From JAJNPS01 sp046589965 (lineage in GTDB: Bacteria > Pseudomonadota > Alphaproteobacteria > Rhodobacterales > Rhodobacteraceae): DNA of 8,214 nucleotides. Location of the stretch: positions 1-8,214 of the forward strand of contig JBKJVF010000263.1 of the NCBI GenBank assembly GCA_046589965.1, written 5' to 3'. Under the pieces are notes generated by a model. It was not told the origin of the DNA and made no database searches. It saw nothing but the letters and a program-made list of their open reading frames with translations. Positions 1-7,011 of this stretch are shown here, one piece after another (the stretch's first letter is position 1; every line of letters begins with the position of its first letter). Made by a program: the position numbers and the translations under genes.

Positions 1-1
1 G

Positions 2-580
2 GATGTGTCCGACAGCGCCCAGGTCACAGCGGCGGTTGATGCGGTCCAGGCCGAATACGGGCCGATCACCGTCCTTTTCAACCACGCGGGCACCATCGTC
101 ATCAAACCTTTTCTTGAGACGACCGAAGAGGAATGGGACCGCCTACACGCGATCAACGTCCGGTCGATGTTTTTGATGACCAAGGCGGTCTTGCCGCAGA
201 TGATCGCCGCCGGGGGCGGGTCCGTGGTCTGCACCTCGTCGATCAGCGCCGTCGCCGGCACCCCGATGGAGGTGCTTTACGACACCACCAAGGGGGCCTG
301 CCACATGTTCGCCCGGGCCATCGCGGTGGAATTTCGTGATCGGGGCATCCGTTGCAACGCGGTCTGCCCCGGCTTCATCGAAACACCCCATGGCCTGCGC
401 GAAGTGCGCGATCTGCAGGCCCTTGGTGTGGATGTGTCCGAAGCGGCAATTGCTGCGGCCCAGGGGCGCATCGGACGGGCAGAAGAGGTCGCGCAGGCCG
501 CCCTGTTCCTTGCCAGCGACGAGGCGAGCTTTGTCAACGGCACGCACCTCTTTGTCGATAACGGGTTTACGGCGGCCTAG
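2..580 (+). CDS. SDR family oxidoreductase, 5'-truncated by the window edge
   Basis: Partial classical short-chain dehydrogenase/reductase; 192 residues are visible and the gene ends with tandem TAG TAG. The frame is open to the window edge and starts inside the Asp-Val-Ser element that normally contacts the cofactor adenine, so roughly 55-60 N-terminal residues, including the Gly-rich TGxxxGxG loop, are missing. Numbering from the first visible Asp, the sequence shows NHAG at 27-30 (usually NNAG), the structural/catalytic Asn52 in INV, catalytic Ser80, and Tyr93-x3-Lys97, with Ser and Tyr 13 residues apart as expected. It then has the NAVCPGFIETP segment and the C-terminal FVNGTHLFVDNGF, where VDGG is usual. 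This supports an NAD(P)H-dependent oxidoreductase of the FabG-like classical type, cytosolic. The substrate cannot be read from the sequence. It is convergent with the minus-strand operon and probably unrelated to it. The family call is very secure; the true start is outside the window. Confidence 0.93.
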   Translation, partial: DVSDSAQVTAAVDAVQAEYGPITVLFNHAGTIVIKPFLETTEEEWDRLHAINVRSMFLMTKAVLPQMIAAGGGSVVCTSSISAVAGTPMEVLYDTTKGACHMFARAIAVEFRDRGIRCNAVCPGFIETPHGLREVRDLQALGVDVSEAAIAAAQGRIGRAEEVAQAALFLASDEASFVNGTHLFVDNGFTAA

Positions 581-582
581 TA

Positions 583-625
583 GCCTGTTCGACAAAGGTG
601 CGTTCGGTTTTGTCGCAAGACAGGC
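583..625 (+). other. Imperfect hairpin just after the SDR stop codon
   Basis: GCCTGT (583-588) can pair with ACAGGC (620-625). Inside it CGACAAA (590-596) pairs with TTTGTCG (609-615), with a small asymmetric internal loop and a loop of about 11 nt. No T-run follows on either strand, so it is not a classical intrinsic terminator. It could stabilise the 3' end of the SDR transcript or be chance. Confidence 0.3.
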
Positions 626-630
626 GGATT

Positions 631-681
631 ACAAACAAAAGAGAGTCTGCCTGACGCTTTTGCCTGCGTCAGACGGACTCT
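631..681 (-). terminator. Rho-independent terminator of the mre-rodA-ghrA operon
   Basis: A 16-position stem pairs 642-657 with 666-681, with one G-U wobble and one C-A mismatch, around an 8-nt loop (658-665). Read on the minus strand the stem is followed by C, then TTTTGTTTGT (640-631), the expected U-rich tail. On the plus strand no T-run follows the stem, so it should act only on minus-strand transcription. The stem begins inside the TAG stop codon of the ghrA-like gene (682-680), so translation termination and hairpin formation lie at the same spot. It lies between convergent genes, where a terminator is expected. Confidence 0.85.
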
Positions 682-1609
682 AATAGCCGCGCGTCCGGTC
701 CACGAGGTGCAGGAACGGCAACCCGACCTCGCCCCGCCGGATGTTTTCAGCGATGACCCGGGCTGCAGAACTGGCCCGAGTGTCGGCGGCGATGTGGGGC
801 GTGACGGTCACTTGCGGATGGGACCAATAGGGGTGATCAAGAGGCAGGGGTTCCACCCTGAACACGTCCAATGTTGCATGGCCGACCTGCCCGCTGTCCA
901 GTGCCGCCAGCAATGCGGCATCGTCGATCAGCGCCCCGCGACCGGGGTTCAGGATCACCGCGCCGCGAGGCAGCATCGCCAGCATGCGCGTGCTGACGAT
1001 GTTTTCAGTCTCCGGCGTCTTTGGCATCAACAGGACAACGACTTGCGCCCCGGACAGCGCGTCCTTCAGCCCGGCCTCACCATGCAGGCAGCGCACGCCG
1101 GGCACTTGCTTTGGTGTCCGGCTCCACCCCGTGACGGGAAAGTTCAGCGCCGCCAGCGCCCCTGCCGCAGCGGTCCCAAGTGCGCCCAAACCCATCACGG
1201 TGACTTGCCTGTCACGGGCCAGCGGCGGGCAGGTCGGGTCCCAGACATGCCCCGGATTGACGATATGGCGGTCCATGCCCAGATGATGTCGCAAGGTGTG
1301 ACCCACCACCCATTCCACCATCCCTTCGGTCAGATAGGGATCCACCATGCGGCACAGGGGCTGCGTCAGCGTGGCATTGCCCACGATCCGCTCCACCCCT
1401 GCCCATAGACTCAGCACCGCTTTGGTCTGTGTGAAGGGGGTGAAATCCTGCAGCGGGGCCGAAGGCGCATAGACGATGTAGTCGATCGCTGCGGGGTCCG
1501 GCGCCTCGGCCACCAGTTTGACCGCCAGCCCCGCTTCGGCCAGCGCGGCGGGCAATGCGTCGCGGTATTCATCCCAGAGGGCGGGGGCAGCGAAATAGAC
1601 GTTTGGCAT
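680..1609 (-). CDS. ghrA: Glyoxylate/hydroxypyruvate reductase A-like 2-hydroxyacid dehydrogenase
   Basis: 309-residue D-2-hydroxyacid dehydrogenase of the GhrA subgroup, close to the usual length of about 310. Such cytosolic enzymes reduce glyoxylate to glycolate and hydroxypyruvate to glycerate with NAD(P)H. The Rossmann nucleotide-binding loop is GLGALG at 140-145, followed by GWSRTP (161-166), which carries an Arg where NADPH-preferring members often have one (inference). The catalytic set is Arg224 in NPGRGALID, Glu253 in FRVEPLP and His272 in TPHIA. The start is the ATG at 1609: GGAG lies 7 nt upstream (1620-1617) and MPNVYFAAP is a natural beginning. The frame stays open upstream to 1924, but that part overlaps the DUF1345 gene. 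It follows that gene by 23 bp and is the last gene before the terminator. The true substrate is untested; a related 2-ketoacid reductase is the main alternative. Confidence 0.92.
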   Translation of the reverse strand: MPNVYFAAPALWDEYRDALPAALAEAGLAVKLVAEAPDPAAIDYIVYAPSAPLQDFTPFTQTKAVLSLWAGVERIVGNATLTQPLCRMVDPYLTEGMVEWVVGHTLRHHLGMDRHIVNPGHVWDPTCPPLARDRQVTVMGLGALGTAAAGALAALNFPVTGWSRTPKQVPGVRCLHGEAGLKDALSGAQVVVLLMPKTPETENIVSTRMLAMLPRGAVILNPGRGALIDDAALLAALDSGQVGHATLDVFRVEPLPLDHPYWSHPQVTVTPHIAADTRASSAARVIAENIRRGEVGLPFLHLVDRTRGY

Positions 1610-1632
1610 ACCTGCGCTCCGATCGGGCGGTT

Positions 1633-2259
1633 TCAGCTTGATATGCTGACGGCGGTGTTGACCGCCAGCGCCAGAATGACGGTATTGAGAAAGAACGCCA
1701 CCAGGCAATGCAACAAAACGGCCTTTCGCACCTCGCTGCTTGTCACTGAAATGTCCGCGACCTGCGCCGTCATGCCGATGCCAAACCCGAGATAGAGAAA
1801 GTCCCAGATACCGGGGTCGCCGCCGCCGGGAAACGCAAACCCGCCGCGATCCGTGTCGCCAGCGCCGCGTCCATAAAACAGATGCGCATAGTGAAAGGCG
1901 GCCAGTGTGTGGATCATCGCCCAACCCAGCGGCACCGACGCCAGGGCCAGCGTGATCTCCAGCCTTGATCCGGGGACATCTCGCATGATCATCGACAGCA
2001 CGGCTGTCAGACCCGTGCCCACCGCCAGGATCGCCAGCAAAACGATCAGCCGCACGCCTTCGTCATCGGCGGCGGCGCGTTGGCGCAGGTCCTGCGGCGT
2101 GACGCGGGTCAGGGGCAGCATCAGACCCAGATAAATGACGTAGAAAAGGTCAACCGCCACCAGCATCTGCAAACCTGTCGTCTGCCCCGCCAGACGTGCG
2201 GCCAGCGCGGCCAAAAGGCCCGCCCCGAACGCGATGTAGAACCGGCTGTGCCGCCCCAT
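1633..2259 (-). CDS. DUF1345 family integral membrane protein
   Basis: 208-residue inner-membrane protein recognised as DUF1345 by its overall pattern; the family has no established function known to me. Visible pieces are an N-terminal hydrophobic pair of segments (about 7-24 and 31-49), a loop with ADDEG (65-69), a membrane segment at about 71-92, a segment ending in the family-like HTLAAFHYAHLFY (117-129), the signature WDFLYLGFGIGMTAQVAD (152-169) and a last membrane segment with FFLNTVILALAVN near 189-201. The start is taken as the ATG at 2259, which shares its A with the rodA TGA (TGATG), with CAGG 8 nt upstream. A GTG one codon earlier (2262) is possible. The stop-start overlap argues for translational coupling to rodA. 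A link to wall synthesis is only suggested by position. Family confidence is good; function is unknown. Confidence 0.88.
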   Translation of the reverse strand: MGRHSRFYIAFGAGLLAALAARLAGQTTGLQMLVAVDLFYVIYLGLMLPLTRVTPQDLRQRAAADDEGVRLIVLLAILAVGTGLTAVLSMIMRDVPGSRLEITLALASVPLGWAMIHTLAAFHYAHLFYGRGAGDTDRGGFAFPGGGDPGIWDFLYLGFGIGMTAQVADISVTSSEVRKAVLLHCLVAFFLNTVILALAVNTAVSISS

Positions 2260-3398
2260 CACCTTGGCCTGTGGATATGGGCACTTTGCACCAGCCCAAA
2301 GCCCACCATCAAGACCAGCATCGCCGACCCGCCATAGCTGAGCAGCGGTAAGGGCACGCCCACCACCGGTGCCATGCCCATGACCATCGACAGGTTGACC
2401 GCAATGTAAAAGAACAGGTTCGCCGCCACCCCCAGGATCAGGAGGGCCGAAAACCGGTCCTTGTTCTGCAACGCTGCCGCCACAAGAAACGCCAGGATCG
2501 CGCCATAGAGCGCCAACAGCGAAAACGCCCCGATGAACCCGAACTCTTCGGCGACGGTGGTAAAGATGAAGTCGGTGTGCTTTTCAGGTAGAAAGTTCAG
2601 ACGGCTTTGCGTGCCTTGCATATAGCCTTTGCCTGACCAGCCACCCGACCCAAGCGCAATCTTGGCCTGGATGATGTTGTATCCCGCCCCCAAAGGATCG
2701 GCTGCCGGGTTCAGGAACGTGTCAATCCGGGTGTACTGGTAGTCATGCAGCAACTGCCATGGGGTGCCCCTAGACAGAATGACCGCAGCGACCCCGCCCA
2801 CCCCGAGCAGGACGACAGCGGCAAAGTACCATAGGCTGACGCCGGCGGCGAACATGACCGATGCCCCGCCCATCACCAACATCAGCGAGGTCCCAAGGTT
2901 GGGCTGCATCAGCACCAGAAACGTCGGCGCGATGATCAGGACCACCGGCACCAGCACCCATGTCGGACGCGACATCTTTTTCATGTCGAGCCAGTCGTAG
3001 TAACTGGCCAGCATCATCACGAGCGTGAACTTCATCATCTCCGACGGCTGGAACTGGATAAATCCGATGTCAATCCATCGCTGCGCGCCGCCCCGTGTCT
3101 CGCCGAAAAGTTCGACCCCGATCAGCATGACAATGGAGGCGAGGTATGCGACGCCCGACACGTTGCGCCAGAACCAGATCGGCACGAACGCCACCACGAA
3201 CATCAAGACAAGGCCAAGCCCAAAGACCCGCATCTGCCGTTCCGCCCACAGGTCGAACCGCCCGCCGGCGACGGAATACAGCATCAGGAACCCGACCGTC
3301 GCGACCGCCGTCATCAAAAGGACAACCGGCCAATTGACGTAAAGAACCTTGCGCAGGCCCGTCGGCACGGTTTTGACGCGATATTCCAGAAAGCTCAT
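2259..3398 (-). CDS. rodA: RodA, SEDS-family peptidoglycan glycosyltransferase of the elongasome
   Basis: 379-residue polytopic protein of the SEDS family (RodA/FtsW/SpoVE), which polymerises lipid II into glycan strands outside the inner membrane and works with PBP2 in lateral wall growth. About ten membrane segments can be followed, the first near 23-44. Family signatures are GGAQRWI (103-109), QPSEMMK (117-123), QPNLGTS (165-171), YTRIDTFLNP (222-231), GAGYNIIQAKIALGSGG (237-253) and LPEKHTDFIF (270-279), plus PVVGVPLPLLSYGGSAM near 344-360. Asp276 in HTDF corresponds to the Asp regarded as catalytic in RodA. Oddly, the QPDLGT motif reads QPNLGT here, with Asn167. The start is the ATG at 3398: AAGG, partly inside the TAA stop of the PBP2 gene, sits 8 nt upstream. 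The 10-bp gap to that gene fits the usual PBP2-RodA pairing. Identification is secure. Confidence 0.97.
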   Translation of the reverse strand: MSFLEYRVKTVPTGLRKVLYVNWPVVLLMTAVATVGFLMLYSVAGGRFDLWAERQMRVFGLGLVLMFVVAFVPIWFWRNVSGVAYLASIVMLIGVELFGETRGGAQRWIDIGFIQFQPSEMMKFTLVMMLASYYDWLDMKKMSRPTWVLVPVVLIIAPTFLVLMQPNLGTSLMLVMGGASVMFAAGVSLWYFAAVVLLGVGGVAAVILSRGTPWQLLHDYQYTRIDTFLNPAADPLGAGYNIIQAKIALGSGGWSGKGYMQGTQSRLNFLPEKHTDFIFTTVAEEFGFIGAFSLLALYGAILAFLVAAALQNKDRFSALLILGVAANLFFYIAVNLSMVMGMAPVVGVPLPLLSYGGSAMLVLMVGFGLVQSAHIHRPR

Positions 3399-3408
3399 CG
3401 CGTGCGCC

Positions 3409-5352
3409 TTACGTCCGGGTCGGCATGGGGCTGTCTGCCTCCACCGACCGCAGGTTCAATTCGTTCAGCATCGTCTCGATGCGTCCGCGCTGGCTGTCAG
3501 GATAGGCATCGAGCGAGGGCAGTCCGTCGCTCATCGCGCGCAAGATGATGTCGCGCGCGATGGGGGCTGCTGCCGCCGACCCGCCGCCGCCATGTTCGAC
3601 CACCACCGACACCGCATAACGGGGCGCATCGACCGGCGCAAAGCCCACGAACAGTGCATGGTCGCGACGCTCCCAAGGCAGATCGTCGTTGGAAATGACA
3701 CCGTTCGCACGTTCTGCCGTGCTGATGTTGCGCACCTGGCTCGTCCCGGTTTTTCCGGCAAATGTCTTTGTCGCATCGGTGATCCGGCTGGAATAGGCCG
3801 TCCCCTTCTTGCTGTTCATCACATTGCCCATCCCCTCGCGGATCTGGCCCAGCGCGGCGGTATCCACACCTAGGGCCGGGACATCGGCGACGGGCGTTTC
3901 CTGCCCGTCAATCATCCGCACCAGCCGCGGCACGACCGCGCGTCCTGTCGCGATGCGCGCTGTCATCACCGCCAGTTGCAACGGGCTGGCCAGCACATAG
4001 CCCTGTCCGATGGCCGCGTTGATGGTATCGCCAATCCGCCATTCGGCTTTGTGGCGTTCCTGCTTCCACGCTTTGTTGGGCATGTTGCCTTCGGAAATGG
4101 CCGACATCGGCAGGTCATGCCGGATGCCCAGACCCAGCCGCTTGCCCATTTCGGCGATCTTGTCGATGCCGACCTTTTGCGCGATGTCGTAGTAATAGAC
4201 GTCGCAGCTTTCAGCCAGTGACCGCGCCAGATCGACCGTGCCGTGGCCCGCGCGTTTCCAGCAGTGAAACCGCCGGCCGCCAAATTCCAGGTATCCCGGA
4301 CAGCGCGTGGTCGTATTGATGTCGATGACCCCGGCATCCAGTGCGGCCAACGCTGTCACCATCTTGAATGTCGAGCCGGGCGGATAGACGCCTTGCACCG
4401 TTTTGTTGGCCAGCGGGCGGTGGTCGTTGGACATCAGCCCGTCATAGTCTCCATGGCTGATCCCGCGTACAAAAAGGTTGGGGTCAAAGGATGGCGAGGA
4501 GGCAATGGCAATCAGATCGCCGTTGGTGACGTCCATCACCACAGCCGCCGCACTTTCCTCGCCCAGCCGTGCCTGCACAAAGTTCTGGATGTCGGCATCG
4601 ATGGTCAGTCGGATATCGGACCCCGGCACCCCCTCGACGCGCCCGATCTCGCGCATGAGGCGGCCCACCGAATTGACCTCGACCCGCTTGTTTCCAGCCG
4701 ATCCGCGCAAATCGTCTTCCAGCCAGCGTTCGACACCGATCTTGCCGATCTGAAATTTCGGGATCTGCAGCACAGGGTCGGGGTTTGGCAGGTTTTCTAT
4801 ATCTTTTTCACTGACCGGACCGACATAGCCCACGATATGCGCAAAGTCCTCGACCAGAGGATAGACGCGCGACAGCCCGACCTCGGGGGTCACACCGGGC
4901 AGGGCCGGGCCGTTCAGTGCAACTTTGGAAAAGTCGTCCCAGCTTAGCCGGTCGGCCACTGTTACCGGGACAAAGGCCGAATTCCGCTCCAGGTCGGTAC
5001 GTGTGCGTTCCAGATCCTCTGGCTTCATTGGGATCAGCCGTGATAGCCGGGCCAGGATGGTTTCGACATCGCCCGCATCCTCGCGCGTGATGACGACGCG
5101 GTAGTTCTGTTCATTTCCGGCCAGCGTGCGGCCATTGCGGTCTTGGATCAGCCCGCGACGGGGCGGCACCAGACGGATGTTGATCCGGTTTTCCTCGGCA
5201 AGCAGTTTGAATTCATCGGATTGTTCGACCTGCAGATAGCGCAGCCGCGTGCCAAGGGCCGCGACCATGGCGGTCATCGCCCCGCTCATCAGCAAGGCGC
5301 GGCGCGAAATGCCGCGTGAACTCTCTTCGCTGTCGCGGGCAGTGCGTCTCAT
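3409..5352 (-). CDS. mrdA: Penicillin-binding protein 2, elongasome transpeptidase
   Basis: 647-residue class B penicillin-binding protein that cross-links peptidoglycan during elongation, the partner of RodA. After a basic cytosolic N-terminus there is one membrane anchor (about 19-35). The periplasmic pedestal domain follows, starting around EENRINIRLVPPRRGLIQDRNG (53-74). The transpeptidase domain carries the three active-site motifs: S327-T-F-K330 in PPGSTFK, S382-C-D384 (the SxN position, Asp as in other PBP2) and K534-T-G536. Between the first two, Cys351, Cys364, His370 and Cys383 are spaced like the zinc-binding site described in PBP2 of another Gram-negative. The length is typical of PBP2. 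The ATG at 5352 shares ATGA with the mreD stop, and a strong GGAGG lies 5 nt upstream inside mreD. The C-terminal tail after about 610 is hydrophilic. Beta-lactams such as mecillinam target this enzyme class. FtsI is excluded by the PBP2-type motifs and by the rodA and mreD neighbours. Confidence 0.97.
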   Translation of the reverse strand: MRRTARDSEESSRGISRRALLMSGAMTAMVAALGTRLRYLQVEQSDEFKLLAEENRINIRLVPPRRGLIQDRNGRTLAGNEQNYRVVITREDAGDVETILARLSRLIPMKPEDLERTRTDLERNSAFVPVTVADRLSWDDFSKVALNGPALPGVTPEVGLSRVYPLVEDFAHIVGYVGPVSEKDIENLPNPDPVLQIPKFQIGKIGVERWLEDDLRGSAGNKRVEVNSVGRLMREIGRVEGVPGSDIRLTIDADIQNFVQARLGEESAAAVVMDVTNGDLIAIASSPSFDPNLFVRGISHGDYDGLMSNDHRPLANKTVQGVYPPGSTFKMVTALAALDAGVIDINTTTRCPGYLEFGGRRFHCWKRAGHGTVDLARSLAESCDVYYYDIAQKVGIDKIAEMGKRLGLGIRHDLPMSAISEGNMPNKAWKQERHKAEWRIGDTINAAIGQGYVLASPLQLAVMTARIATGRAVVPRLVRMIDGQETPVADVPALGVDTAALGQIREGMGNVMNSKKGTAYSSRITDATKTFAGKTGTSQVRNISTAERANGVISNDDLPWERRDHALFVGFAPVDAPRYAVSVVVEHGGGGSAAAAPIARDIILRAMSDGLPSLDAYPDSQRGRIETMLNELNLRSVEADSPMPTRT

Positions 5353-5888
5353 AGTCGCCTCCCCCGGTCATCAACTTCGCCCATGGCGGGTTTGTAAAGG
5401 CCAAGGCCTGCGCGCGATGCAAAGACCACGACCGGAAAGATCAATGCTGACCACAGCACCTGCACCAGCGCCAGCCCGAAGGCAGGCTGAGGCACGAACG
5501 CCACGGCGCAGACCAGCTGATAGATCAAGAGCATGCCCAACATCACCGCCGATACCACCAGCCATTCCATCACAAACGTCAGTTCACGCGTCAAGGCGGC
5601 GCGGGAGCGCAGGAATTCGCACGCCAGCACCATCAGCGCCGCCCAAAGGCCCGGCGGGCGCATCAGGATCAGATCCTGCGTCAGGATCACCATGCCCACC
5701 AGCCCGGCAGGCAGATAGTCGGGCCGCCGCATGACCCATGCCAGGGTCAGCGTCAGCAACAGATCAGGCCCCGGCAGGCGCCCGGGCACGTTGCGCAGGG
5801 GCACCAGCTGCAGAAAAATGATGACCAGCGCCAGACCGACATAGATCAGCCGGTAGATCCAGGCACGGTCGCGAATGCCGTCAACCAT
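5349..5888 (-). CDS. mreD: MreD, rod shape-determining membrane protein
   Basis: 179-residue integral membrane protein that bridges MreC and the rest of the elongasome in the inner membrane; no enzymatic activity is known. Hydrophobic stretches near 12-31, 42-53, 61-77, 83-93, 107-126 and 136-158 suggest five or six membrane segments, the family pattern. Features seen in MreD are the PGRLPGPDLLL stretch (35-45) and WVMRRPDYLPA (51-61). MreD sequences diverge strongly, so position between mreC and the PBP2 gene carries much of the weight. The start is set at the ATG at 5888, with AAGGGG 9 nt upstream. This gives an 8-bp overlap with the mreC end. ATG 5894 and TTG 5906 are in frame but place the Shine-Dalgarno sequence too close or inside the gene. 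The stop overlaps the PBP2 start (ATGA). Confidence 0.92.
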   Translation of the reverse strand: MVDGIRDRAWIYRLIYVGLALVIIFLQLVPLRNVPGRLPGPDLLLTLTLAWVMRRPDYLPAGLVGMVILTQDLILMRPPGLWAALMVLACEFLRSRAALTRELTFVMEWLVVSAVMLGMLLIYQLVCAVAFVPQPAFGLALVQVLWSALIFPVVVFASRAGLGLYKPAMGEVDDRGRRL

Positions 5889-6879
5889 CCGCATCGCCCC
5901 CTTCAAGCGTCTGGTCAGGGGCGGCCTCGACCGCCGGGCTGACCCCGTCAGGCAAGGGCAGCGGATCGCCCGCGGCGCTGGTTTCGGCGTCCACTACCGG
6001 GTCGACTGGGAGTGGCATCAGTGGAGGGGCCACCAACCGGCCCGGATCGGTGATCGGTTCAAGATTGTGGCTGCGCAAAACCCGCAGGAATTCAAGCCGC
6101 GCATAATCGGCCGACAACACCACCCGGAACCGCCGGTCGGTTCCCAGCGCCACTTGACCCACCAAAAGGCCCGGCGGCAGCACACCGCCATCGCCCGAGG
6201 TCACCACCCGGTCACCAGGCTGCACCAGATCGCTGTCTTCCAGAAACTCCAGCGGCGGCAAGGACGAATTGTCCCCTGCCAGCAACGCCTTTTGCCCCGA
6301 AGGCTGCACGGTCACGGGAATGCGGCTGTTGCTGTCGGTGATCAAGATCACGCGTGACGTGCGCTCACCCACGCCCGAGACTCGACCGACAAGACCGATG
6401 CCGTCCATCGTGGCCCACCCATCGCGGATGCCGTCGCGGGCACCCACATTCAGCAAGACCGACTGGCGGAACGGGCTGCCGCTATCGGCCATGACCACGC
6501 CGGTCACATGCGTCAGTCGCGGATCCAGCCGCACTTGGTTCAAATCCAGCAGGCGCGCGTTCTTTTGCTCCAGCTGAAGTGCGGCCTCTTTCCAGGCCTT
6601 CATCTGCTGCAGCTCTCGCTTCAGTTCCTGGTTCTGCTCATAAATGCGGGTATAGGACTGGTAGTCGTCGATCATCGCGGCACCCTTCGCGACCGGCAGC
6701 AGCGCCCAATCCATGTTGGGAACCACGGCATCGACCAATGCTGTGCGGAACCTTTCGACGCGTGGGCTGTCAATCCGCCACAGCAAGAACAGACCCACCA
6801 GGAACAGCAGCAGAAGCCCGACCAGAAACCGCCGCAGCGGTCTAGCATAGTCTTCGGGTCCGGTGCGTGTCTTGGCCAC
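5881..6879 (-). CDS. mreC: MreC, rod shape-determining periplasmic scaffold
   Basis: 332-residue bitopic protein that links MreB to PBP2/RodA from the periplasmic side and is thought to activate PBP2. It shows a basic cytosolic N-terminus, one membrane segment (about 19-34) ending in WRIDSPRVERF, a coiled coil rich in Gln, Glu, Lys and Leu at about 74-113, then the beta-rich MreC core with SPFRQSVLLNVGARDG (135-150), GLVGRV (162-167) and GDRVVTSGDGGVLPPGLLVG (222-241). The last 45-50 residues are Pro- and acid-rich low complexity, probably disordered, as in many alphaproteobacterial MreC. No in-frame ATG fits the start. I chose GTG at 6879 with GAGG upstream (4-nt spacing); the adjacent TTG at 6882 is the alternative. 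A weak start may lower MreC output relative to MreB. The end overlaps mreD by 8 bp. The family is secure; the start is less so. Confidence 0.94.
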   Translation of the reverse strand: MAKTRTGPEDYARPLRRFLVGLLLLFLVGLFLLWRIDSPRVERFRTALVDAVVPNMDWALLPVAKGAAMIDDYQSYTRIYEQNQELKRELQQMKAWKEAALQLEQKNARLLDLNQVRLDPRLTHVTGVVMADSGSPFRQSVLLNVGARDGIRDGWATMDGIGLVGRVSGVGERTSRVILITDSNSRIPVTVQPSGQKALLAGDNSSLPPLEFLEDSDLVQPGDRVVTSGDGGVLPPGLLVGQVALGTDRRFRVVLSADYARLEFLRVLRSHNLEPITDPGRLVAPPLMPLPVDPVVDAETSAAGDPLPLPDGVSPAVEAAPDQTLEGGDADG

Positions 6880-6977
6880 CAAAGCCTCGCATTTGGGACG
6901 CGGCGCCCGGGCAAGCCAGTCTCGCTCGGGTCATGCACAGTTAGCATAGATCATCGTTTGACGCATCGTACCGTGAT

Positions 6978-7003
6978 CCTTGGCCCATATCGCCGGGCCA
7001 AGG
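6978..7003 (-). other. Perfect 9-bp stem-loop between mreB and mreC
   Basis: CCTTGGCCC (6978-6986) and GGGCCAAGG (6995-7003) form an uninterrupted 9-bp stem with an 8-nt loop. On the minus strand it begins 9 nt after the mreB TAG (7014-7012). The bases after it are ATCACGGTACG, not a T-run, so it does not look like a complete intrinsic terminator. It may be a partial transcription barrier or a 3'-end stabiliser for mreB mRNA. The remaining 98 bp to mreC (6880-6977) hold no convincing promoter: TATGCT near 6950 resembles a -10 box but has no matching -35. Confidence 0.6.
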
Positions 7004-7011
7004 CGCACAAT

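Noticed and set aside
583..625. Hairpin after the SDR gene considered as a terminator or as a transposon end
   Set aside because: No T-run follows on either strand, and no transposase, target duplication or matching second end is present.
707..1408. Plus-strand open frame of 233 codons opposite the ghrA-like gene
   Set aside because: Antisense to a gene with an intact catalytic set; the composition is rich in Gln, His, Arg and Pro as in shadow frames, and no domain is visible.
1610..1924. N-terminal extension of the ghrA-like protein in the same frame
   Set aside because: It would overlap the DUF1345 gene by nearly 300 bp, looks Arg- and Ser-rich and non-protein-like, and the ATG at 1609 has a good ribosome-binding site and gives family length.
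4243..4947. Long plus-strand open frame (234 codons) inside the PBP2 gene
   Set aside because: It is antisense to a fully motif-supported mrdA, has no recognisable domain, and is the type of shadow frame expected in GC-rich DNA.
6672..6947. Minus-strand frame with ATG at 6947 upstream of mreC
   Set aside because: It runs out of frame through the start of mreC with no recognisable domain; it does not form a separate leader ORF.
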